Assembly (NCBI GenBank): GCA_024710825.1
Contig: JANJUA010000329.1
Coordinates: 1-6,069 of the forward strand
Direction of reading: 5' to 3'
Source: Solirubrobacteraceae bacterium
GTDB taxonomy: Bacteria > Actinomycetota > Thermoleophilia > Solirubrobacterales > Solirubrobacteraceae
Length of the DNA stretch: 6,069 nucleotides
The position numbers and the translations under genes are program-made. Positions 1 through 4,641 of this stretch are shown one piece after another (the first letter of the stretch is position 1; each line of letters begins with the position of its first letter). The notes under the pieces are model-generated. The model had not been told where the DNA came from. It did no database searches and saw only the letters and a list, made by a program, of their open reading frames with translations.

Positions 1-179
1 ACGGTCAGCCAGGCCGGCTGGCCGCCGATGAGCAGCTGCACCCGGTTGGTGTAGGTGCCGCGCGACGTGCGCGGGAACTGCACGGCGTCGAGCAGCACGA
101 AGCGGTCGCTCTGGGCGAGCTTGTCGAAGAACCCCAGCCAGGGCAGGAAGTTCGGCTGGTGGCAGGCGACGAGCGTCAC
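1..179 (-). CDS. WbqC-family protein, N-terminal part (runs off the left edge)
   Basis: The first 59 codons of a minus-strand gene whose remainder lies outside the window. Reading from a GTG at 179-177 gives a protein opening with an HQPNFLPWLGFFDK segment (residues 7-20), then VLLDAVQFPR (28-37) and TNRVQLL (44-50). The early His-Gln-Pro followed by a P-x-L-G-F/Y-F block, an aspartate-containing strand and an N-R motif are the signature of the WbqC family, found in O-antigen and other surface-polysaccharide clusters. The biochemical role of the family is not settled, so no reaction is assigned. The GTG start overlaps the TGA of the upstream deacetylase-like gene (GTGA, 4 bp), so the two are almost certainly co-translated. 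A modest AGAAGG lies about 10 nt upstream of the start. Family assignment is fairly confident; function is unknown. Confidence 0.85.
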   Translation of the reverse strand, partial: MTLVACHQPNFLPWLGFFDKLAQSDRFVLLDAVQFPRTSRGTYTNRVQLLIGGQPAWLT

Positions 180-838
180 GCCATCGCCGCCTTCTGGTCG
201 TCGGTGGCGAGCTCGTCGACGGTCGTGCCGAGGCGGGCGGCCTGCTCCTCCAGGATCGCCCGCAGCGGGCGGCCCGACCACAGCGTCGGGTGGGTGAGGA
301 ACTGGATCCGGCGCGCGGCGCGCAGCTCAGCGGCGGGGTCCTTGCCGCGCCAGTTCTGGTTGGAGTCGCTCAGGTAGCCGATCTCGGCGAAGAAGCGCGG
401 CGCGTAGGTGTTGACCAGCGGCGCCACGTCGAGGTGGCCCACCGGGCGCACACCCGGCATGTGGAAGGAGACGACGCGGATCGGCGTCTCGTAGCGGTCC
501 TCCAGCAGCCGCGCCTCGCGCGCCACGCCCTCGACGACCTCGTCGTCGGAGGCCATCGCGGAGGAGTCGAAGTGCAGGCCCAGCTCGTGGCCGCAGCCCA
601 GGAGCGTCCGGACGGCGCGGTCGGCCTCCTCGTCGAGCGCGTAGAAGCGCGAGCGGATCTGGAGGCAGTACGTCGACACGGCGCCCCGCTCGGCCTCCAC
701 GCGCGCCATCGGCTCGATCCACTTCGGGCGGTCGTCGATGTCGTGGCGCAGCAGCAGGGCGCGCTCGGGCAGCTCGTCGGTGAAGCGGCACGTCGGCGGG
801 CCGAGGGCGATCAGCTTGCCGTAGGAGTCGAAGGTCAC
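176..838 (-). CDS. Polysaccharide deacetylase-like protein (NodB fold)
   Basis: A 220-residue protein resembling the NodB/CE4 carbohydrate esterase superfamily, in its divergent form with an HDID motif in place of the classical TFDD. Visible elements are RHDID at 31-35 (candidate catalytic and metal Asp33/Asp35), GHELGLHFD at 83-91 (His84 and His89 as likely metal ligands), SFHMPG at 124-129, YLSDSNQNW at 155-163 and LTHPTLW at 181-187, a late His typical of the fold's last active-site motif. There is no signal peptide or membrane segment, so it probably acts in the cytoplasm, perhaps on a nucleotide-sugar or lipid-linked precursor. It may belong to the WbmS-like group of surface-polysaccharide clusters (inference). 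The start is GTG at 838-836: an in-frame TGA at 862-860 and no other start codon leave it as the only usual choice, though no good Shine-Dalgarno is visible. It is coupled to the WbqC gene downstream. Deacetylation itself is unproven. Confidence 0.8.
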   Translation of the reverse strand: MTFDSYGKLIALGPPTCRFTDELPERALLLRHDIDDRPKWIEPMARVEAERGAVSTYCLQIRSRFYALDEEADRAVRTLLGCGHELGLHFDSSAMASDDEVVEGVAREARLLEDRYETPIRVVSFHMPGVRPVGHLDVAPLVNTYAPRFFAEIGYLSDSNQNWRGKDPAAELRAARRIQFLTHPTLWSGRPLRAILEEQAARLGTTVDELATDDQKAAMA

Positions 839-874
839 GGCCGCGGAGCGTACTTCGCGTCATCATCCGGCCTC
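839..874. promoter_or_regulatory. 36-bp divergent intergenic gap
   Basis: This is the whole space between the two divergent GTG starts (838 on minus, 875 on plus). It must hold, or lie inside, the 5' ends of both transcripts. I see no convincing -35/-10 pair and no Shine-Dalgarno for either gene. Promoters probably extend into the opposing coding sequences, and one or both mRNAs may be leaderless or nearly so. The promoter role is inferred from gene orientation only. Confidence 0.35.
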
Positions 875-1330
875 GTGATCGTCCTGGAGCCCCTGCGCGA
901 CGAGGACTCCGACGCGCTCTTCGCCTGGATCAACGACCGCGAGCTGGTCGAGCTGAGCGCGGCGTTCGCGCCGGTCTCCCGCGCCGAGCATGACGCGTGG
1001 TTCGCCTCCGTGCGCTCGCGCGAGGACGTCGCTGTCTTCGCGATCCGCGAGGCGGGCCGGCTCGTCGGCACCTGCCAGCTCCTGGTCGACGGCGACGAGG
1101 CCGAGTTGCGCATCCGCATCGGCGCGGCCGACGCGCGGGATCGAGGGCTCGGCACGCAGGCCGTCGGGCTCCTGCTCGACCACGCGTTCGGCGCGCTGGG
1201 GCTGCGCCGCGTCTGGCTTCAGGTCTTCGCGCACAACGCGCGCGCGATCCGCGCCTACGAGAAGGCGGGCTTCGCCCGCTGCGGCGCCACGTCGGCCGGC
1301 GCGACGGTGCTGATGGAGCGGCGCCGCTGA
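875..1330 (+). CDS. GNAT-family N-acetyltransferase
   Basis: A 151-residue acetyl-CoA-dependent acyltransferase, close to the usual length for a single GNAT domain. The N-terminus (IVLEPLRDEDSDALFAWIND, residues 2-21) is typical of the RimJ/RimL-like branch. Motif A, which cradles the acetyl-CoA pyrophosphate, is R88-x-x-G91-x-G93 in RDRGLGTQA. Motif B follows as WLQVFAHNARAIRAYEKAGF (114-133), with conserved Asn121 and Tyr128, the usual general-acid position. The GTG at 875 is preferred because it places the family's normal opening strand at residue 2; the frame stays open further upstream only as a shadow of the deacetylase gene. In a polysaccharide cluster a likely substrate is an amino group on a nucleotide sugar, as for PseH- or WecD-like enzymes, but a protein or small-molecule amine cannot be excluded. 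It is the only plus-strand gene, so it is transcribed separately from its neighbours. Confidence 0.88.
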   Translation: MIVLEPLRDEDSDALFAWINDRELVELSAAFAPVSRAEHDAWFASVRSREDVAVFAIREAGRLVGTCQLLVDGDEAELRIRIGAADARDRGLGTQAVGLLLDHAFGALGLRRVWLQVFAHNARAIRAYEKAGFARCGATSAGATVLMERRR

Positions 1331-1335
1331 GAGCC

Positions 1336-1374
1336 CCGCCCCGTCAGCGAACCCCCGGGCAGCGCTTGGGGCGG
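1336..1374. terminator. Candidate stem-loop between convergent genes
   Basis: The 150-bp gap between the ends of the acetyltransferase and acetolactate synthase genes holds an interrupted inverted repeat. CCGCCCC (1336-1342) pairs with GGGGCGG (1368-1374), and inside it AGCG (1346-1349) pairs with CGCT (1363-1366) around a 13-nt loop. It begins 6 nt after the acetyltransferase stop, where a terminator is expected, and could serve both strands. There is no U-tract on either side, and GC-rich DNA makes chance pairing common. The remainder of the gap shows no gene. Confidence 0.35.
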
Positions 1375-1480
1375 CACGGCGGGGGCGGCACCGGGGCGGA
1401 CCTGCGGCGGTGCGCCCGGCCTCCGCCGCGGCACGGCGCCCGGCGACAGCGGACCCGCGCCGAGGCAGGCGCCCGCCGGC

Positions 1481-3157
1481 TCACCCGATCATCTCCCGCG
1501 CCGGCCCGCCGGGCACGAACATCGGCAGGCAGTCGGCCTCCGTCGCGACCCCGATGCGCAGCAGCGCCGGGCCGGGCTCGGCCAGCGTGGCGGCGAGCGC
1601 GCCGTCCAGCTCGCCGGGCTCGTCGACGCTGCGCGCCGCGAGGCCGAAGCCGCGTGCGACCAGCTCCCAGTTCGGCGCCCCGCCGAGCATGCTCGCCGCA
1701 CGGCGGCCGTCGAACATCATGTCCTGGTGCTGGCGGACCATCCCCAGCGCCGCGTTGTCGAGCATCACGATCTTCACCGGCAGGCCCTCGTCGGCGGCGG
1801 TCGCCAGCTCCTGGACGTTCATCTGCAGCGACCCGTCGCCCGTGACGCAGACGACCGTCGCGTCGGGGTGGGCCACCTGCGCGCCGAGCGCCGCCGGGAG
1901 GCCGAAGCCCATCGTGCCGAGCCCGCCGGAGGTCAGCCAGCGCCGCGGACGCTGGAAGCGGAGCCGGTTGGCCGCCCACATCTGGTGCTGCCCGACGTCC
2001 GTCGACACGTAGACGTCGTCGTCGCCGAGCGCGGCCTGGAGCGCGTCGAGCGCCGCCTCGGGGTCGATCACCCCGTCGCCGTGCTCGGCCTCGCGGGGGC
2101 CGTGCTCGCCGCGCCACGCGTCGATGCGCTCCCACCACCCCGTCAGCCGCGCCGGGTCCGGCTCGAGCGCCGCCAGGTGCCGCGCGATTCCGGCCAGCGC
2201 GCGGCGCGCGTCGCCCACCACCGGGACGTGCGCCGGCACGATCTTGCCGATCTCGGCCGCGTCGACGTCGACGTGCACGATCTTCGCCCGCTGCGCGAAC
2301 GAGGCCGGCTCTCCCGTCACGCGGTCGTCGAAGCGCGCGCCGACGGCCACGATCAGGTCGGCCTCGTCCATCGCCCAGTTCGCCACGCGCGTGCCGTGCA
2401 TGCCGAGCATGCCCAGCCAGCGCGGGTCGGAGGCGGGGAACGCGCCGAGCGCCATGAGCGTCGTCGTGGTCGGCAGATCCGCCGTGCGGGCCAGGGCGAT
2501 CAGCTCGTCGGACGCCTCGGCGTGGACCACGCCGCCACCCGCGTACAGCACCGGCCGCCGCGCGGAGGCGATCGCCTCCGCCGCCCTGCGCAGCTGGCCG
2601 CCGTGCGGTGTGGCGCTGGTGCGGTAGCCGGGCAGCGACGGCCTATCGCCGTCGTCGCGAGCCGGCCCCTTCGCCGTGCAGGAGGGGATGTCCACCAGCA
2701 CGGGGCCCGGTCGCCCGGTGCTCGCCACGAGGAACGCCTCGTGGATGGCCCGGGCGACCTCGTCCGGGCTCTCCACCGAGATCGAGTGCTTGACGACCGG
2801 GTGCGACATGCCGATGACGTCGCACTCCTGGAAGGCCATCGTGCCGCGCAGGTCCTGACGCACCTGGCCGGCGAGGAAGACCGTCGGGACGCTGTCCATG
2901 TAGGCGTCGGCGATCGGCGTCAGCAGGTTCGTGGCGCCGGGCCCGCTGGTGACGAGCGCCACTCCGACCCGCCCCGTCGCCTTCGCGTAGCCCTCCGCCG
3001 CGTGGCCGGCGCCCGCCTCGTGGCGGACGAGGACATGGCGGATGGGCGCGTCGTGGAGGGCGTCGTTGATCGCCAGGCTCGCCCCGCCGGGCATGCCGAA
3101 GACGGTGTCGACGCCCTCGGCGAGGAGGGCCGCGATCAGTCGGTCGGCGCCGCGCAT
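1481..3157 (-). CDS. ilvB: Acetolactate synthase large subunit-like ThDP enzyme
   Basis: A 558-residue thiamin-diphosphate enzyme matching the catalytic subunit of acetohydroxyacid synthase, which condenses pyruvate with pyruvate or 2-ketobutyrate in valine/leucine/isoleucine synthesis. Domain order is normal: N-terminal PYR domain with catalytic Glu47 in RHEAGAGHAAEG; SGPGATN (71-77); GQV...AFQE (97-111); central FAD-associated domain with GARFDDRVTG (273-282); C-terminal ThDP domain with SGGLGTMGFGLPAALGAQ (410-427) and the metal-diphosphate motif GDG (440-442) ending at LDN (466-468). The ATG start is fixed by AGGAGG 5 nt upstream. Two acceptor-channel positions deviate: His477 replaces the usual Trp in MVRQWQ, and Arg100 follows GQV where Pro is common. 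No ilvN/ilvH regulatory subunit follows; the next gene is convergent. A paralogue acting on another acceptor, such as a YerE-like sugar-branching enzyme, is a less likely alternative. Confidence 0.88.
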   Translation of the reverse strand: MRGADRLIAALLAEGVDTVFGMPGGASLAINDALHDAPIRHVLVRHEAGAGHAAEGYAKATGRVGVALVTSGPGATNLLTPIADAYMDSVPTVFLAGQVRQDLRGTMAFQECDVIGMSHPVVKHSISVESPDEVARAIHEAFLVASTGRPGPVLVDIPSCTAKGPARDDGDRPSLPGYRTSATPHGGQLRRAAEAIASARRPVLYAGGGVVHAEASDELIALARTADLPTTTTLMALGAFPASDPRWLGMLGMHGTRVANWAMDEADLIVAVGARFDDRVTGEPASFAQRAKIVHVDVDAAEIGKIVPAHVPVVGDARRALAGIARHLAALEPDPARLTGWWERIDAWRGEHGPREAEHGDGVIDPEAALDALQAALGDDDVYVSTDVGQHQMWAANRLRFQRPRRWLTSGGLGTMGFGLPAALGAQVAHPDATVVCVTGDGSLQMNVQELATAADEGLPVKIVMLDNAALGMVRQHQDMMFDGRRAASMLGGAPNWELVARGFGLAARSVDEPGELDGALAATLAEPGPALLRIGVATEADCLPMFVPGGPAREMIG

Positions 3158-3231
3158 GCTCGCCTCCTCTCGGGTTCGGAGGTCGACGTATGACGGAGGA
3201 CGGTGAGTACGGCGGGGGCGAGGTCGCGCAT
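3136..3231 (-). CDS. Candidate leader peptide / upstream ORF overlapping the ilvB start
   Basis: A 31-residue frame from ATG (3231-3229) to TGA (3138-3136), in a different frame from ilvB and overlapping its first 22 bp. It begins MRDLAPAVLTVLRH, so 5 of residues 4-12 are Leu or Val (Leu4, Val8, Leu9, Val11, Leu12), the end products of the pathway ilvB normally serves; Val8 uses GTA, a codon disfavoured in such GC-rich genomes. It is preceded by GGAAGGAG with a 6-nt spacer, one of the two best ribosome-binding sites in the window. Its codons run across the ilvB Shine-Dalgarno. Known actinobacterial ilvB operons carry Val/Leu/Ile-rich leader peptides that govern attenuation, so a regulatory role is plausible. 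There is no room for a terminator between this frame and ilvB, so control would have to act on translation. A chance ORF is possible; the function is inferred. Confidence 0.5.
   Translation of the reverse strand: MRDLAPAVLTVLRHTSTSEPERRRACAAPTD
3163..3168 (-). promoter_or_regulatory. Ribosome-binding site of ilvB
   Basis: AGGAGG on the minus strand, separated by 5 nt (CGAGC) from the ATG at 3157-3155. It is a near-perfect Shine-Dalgarno and fixes the ilvB start. It lies inside the overlapping short leader frame (codons 22-23, Arg-Arg). Two upstream CCTCC stretches (3195-3199 and 3178-3182) are each complementary to its GGAGG core. Confidence 0.8.
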
Positions 3232-3237
3232 GGAGCG

Positions 3238-3245
3238 CTCCTTCC
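3238..3245 (-). promoter_or_regulatory. Strong ribosome-binding site of the short upstream frame
   Basis: GGAAGGAG on the minus strand, 6 nt before the ATG at 3231-3229. Its match to the anti-Shine-Dalgarno and its spacing are better than for most genes here, whose starts mostly rely on overlap with the preceding gene. This is the main reason to think the short frame is translated. Confidence 0.55.
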
Positions 3246-3289
3246 GGGACGGGAGGACGGACGAGGTGCGGCGAGGGCTGTGACCGGGG

Positions 3290-3311
3290 CCGGCTCCGGG
3301 TGAGAGCCCGG
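3290..3311 (-). terminator. GC-rich stem-loop upstream of ilvB
   Basis: On the minus strand CCGGGCTC (3311-3304) can pair with GAGCCGG (3296-3290) as a 7-bp stem with one bulged G and a 7-nt loop. A competing 5-bp hairpin, CCGGG (3311-3307) with CCCGG (3300-3296), uses the same left arm. It lies about 100 nt beyond the glycosyltransferase stop and about 60 nt before the leader frame. It may end the export operon transcript or be part of the ilvB 5' region. There is no U-tract, so the call is weak. Confidence 0.3.
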
Positions 3312-3316
3312 ACGGT

Positions 3317-3412
3317 CTAGCTGCCGAGGATGCGCTCGGCTACTCGCACGCCGACGCGGGCGCCCAGGAGGGTGCCGGGAAGTCGCAGCGTGACGAGGTG
3401 ACGAGAGGTCAC
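3317..3412 (-). CDS. Possible 31-residue basic peptide coupled to the glycosyltransferase stop
   Basis: A GTG at 3412-3410 overlaps the glycosyltransferase TGA in the same GTGA arrangement that joins the deacetylase-like and WbqC genes, and the frame continues 31 codons to TAG at 3319-3317. The peptide reads TSRHLVTLRLPGTLLGARVG from residue 2, then VRVAERILGS: basic, alternating with hydrophobic residues, without Cys or acidic residues except one Glu. I recognise no family. The same frame is open upstream only as a shadow of the glycosyltransferase, so openness alone proves little; after the stop it is the GTGA junction and the GC-ending codons that make it worth listing. Alternatively it is non-coding leader sequence, or the tail the glycosyltransferase would have after a frameshift. 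Low confidence. Confidence 0.22.
   Translation of the reverse strand: MTSRHLVTLRLPGTLLGARVGVRVAERILGS
3390..3412. repeat. 8-bp tandem repeat plus inverted repeat at the glycosyltransferase stop
   Basis: GTGACGAG occurs twice back to back (3390-3397 and 3398-3405). The second copy is followed by GTCAC (3408-3412), making the hyphenated palindrome GTGAC-GAGAG-GTCAC over 3398-3412, centred just after the glycosyltransferase stop codon. The transcript could form a 5-bp hairpin with either repeat copy. It could equally be an operator-sized protein-binding site ahead of the ilvB leader. The repeats are directly visible; any function is inferred. Confidence 0.45.
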
Positions 3413-4641
3413 GGAGTTGATTGTGCCGGATCGCCGTAGCGCGCGCAACCGGGCTCGCCCCAGGGGGCGGGCGGGAGCGTGCCGTCGAGGATCCGGCGGT
3501 AGAGCCCGTCCCACACGCGCGCGGCCTCGCGCGAGCCGTGCCACTTCACCGCGAACTCGCGCGAGCGGCGGCCGATCTCGGCCCGCTTCTCCGGGTGGTC
3601 CATGAGGTCGACGAGCACGTCGCGCACGGTGTCCGGCGTGGCGCTGAGGACCGGCAGCTCGTCGGCGTAGGCCGGCAGCTCGCGGCGCATGTTCTCCAGC
3701 CACTCCGGCCGCAGGAAGCAGATGACGGGCTTGCCGAGCATCATCCCCTCGCGCGCGGTGGCGCCGAAGAAGCCGGCGGTGAGCATGTCGACGAACACGT
3801 CGGCCTGCGCCTGGTAGTAGCGCAGCTCGAGATTCGGCACGTCCTTGAAGAAGATCAGCTCGACGTCGCGGCCCTCGGCCCTCAGATCGTCGATCAGCGG
3901 CACGTAGATGTGCGTCGACTTCGTGTTGCGCAACGTCCCGACCTGAGAGCGGTTGTCGGCGTTGCCGACCGAGTGGTAGACCTTGAACGTCTCCTCGCGC
4001 AGGCCGAGGCGGTAGTTCGTCGGCACGAGCAGGTCGGGGCTCCAGACGTCCTCGTCGAGGCAGTAGACCCAGGGGTTCTCGTGGACGTGCGGCGCGACGT
4101 TGTGGTCCTCCCGGTAGCCGCCGAGCAGCGCGACGTAGTCCGACAGCTCGTTGCGGGCCTGGCCCCACGCGAGGTTGCGCTCGTTGGAGCAGATGTCCGG
4201 CCGGTGCTGGAAGGGGCAGTCGTCGCACGTCGGGTACGGCGGCAGGTTGCGGAACGTCGTCTGCGCGACGCCGTCATAGCAGCCGTTCGTCGTGTAGACG
4301 ACCTTCTTGCCGAGCCGCCGGAGCAGCCGGATCTCCCCGTACATGCTGAAGCGGTGGGAGGCGAAGTCGTGGATCGCGTCGCCGAAGCGCAGCCCGCCGA
4401 GGTTGGCGAAGTGGAAGATGTCGTAGTCGCGCACGGCCTGGGCGAAGACCGCGGCGTGGGGCAGGAGGTGGCGCCGCTTGTTGCCCAGCAGGAGGCGGTC
4501 CTCGCCGTGGTAGTGGCCCGCGGCGCTGCGGTCGAAGTTCAGCAGGTCGGCCTTCCAGCCGAGCTCGCGCAGCCGCCGCGACAGGTACCAGTGGTTGTAG
4601 TACGCCTGGCCGACGAAGAGGACGCGCGGCGTGCGGCTCAT
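3409..4641 (-). CDS. GT-B glycosyltransferase with a cysteine cluster
   Basis: A 410-residue cytoplasmic glycosyltransferase of the GT-B fold (GT1/GT4-like), likely adding a sugar from an activated donor to the polymer exported by the upstream transporter. The N-terminal Rossmann-like half starts RVLFVGQAYYNHWYLSRRL (6-24), with IFHFANLGG (75-83) and KKVVYTTNGCYDG (112-124). The C-terminal half has VYHSVGNADNRSQVGT (221-236), VELIFFKDVPN (260-270) and DVFVDMLTAGFFGATAREGM (281-300); Glu298 before MLGKPVICF is the expected donor-binding Glu of GT4-type enzymes. Between the halves Cys121, Cys139, Cys142 and Cys151 form a C-x17-C-x2-C-x8-C set. ATG 4641 is chosen because it overlaps the ATPase stop as ATGA; an in-frame ATG at 4671 would lie inside the ATPase gene. 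There is no Shine-Dalgarno, consistent with translational coupling. Donor and acceptor sugars cannot be read from the sequence. Confidence 0.87.
   Translation of the reverse strand: MSRTPRVLFVGQAYYNHWYLSRRLRELGWKADLLNFDRSAAGHYHGEDRLLLGNKRRHLLPHAAVFAQAVRDYDIFHFANLGGLRFGDAIHDFASHRFSMYGEIRLLRRLGKKVVYTTNGCYDGVAQTTFRNLPPYPTCDDCPFQHRPDICSNERNLAWGQARNELSDYVALLGGYREDHNVAPHVHENPWVYCLDEDVWSPDLLVPTNYRLGLREETFKVYHSVGNADNRSQVGTLRNTKSTHIYVPLIDDLRAEGRDVELIFFKDVPNLELRYYQAQADVFVDMLTAGFFGATAREGMMLGKPVICFLRPEWLENMRRELPAYADELPVLSATPDTVRDVLVDLMDHPEKRAEIGRRSREFAVKWHGSREAARVWDGLYRRILDGTLPPAPWGEPGCARYGDPAQSTP

Noticed and set aside
327..866. Alternative start region (ATG at 866) for the deacetylase-like gene
   Set aside because: That ATG is in another frame and yields an Arg/Pro-rich product. 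The deacetylase frame has a TGA at 862-860 and only the GTG at 838 as a usable start.
290..874. Extension of the acetyltransferase frame upstream of 875
   Set aside because: The upstream part is antisense to the deacetylase-like gene and of low complexity. The GNAT fold begins normally right after the GTG at 875.
1331..1480. Search for an ilvN/ilvH-like small subunit after ilvB
   Set aside because: The gap is only 150 bp, and no frame there shows an ACT-domain pattern. The next gene is convergent.
1727..3193. A plus-strand open frame of 488 codons opposite ilvB
   Set aside because: The predicted product is His/Arg/Ala-rich without any domain, and the opposite strand encodes a complete acetolactate synthase-like protein with all ThDP motifs.
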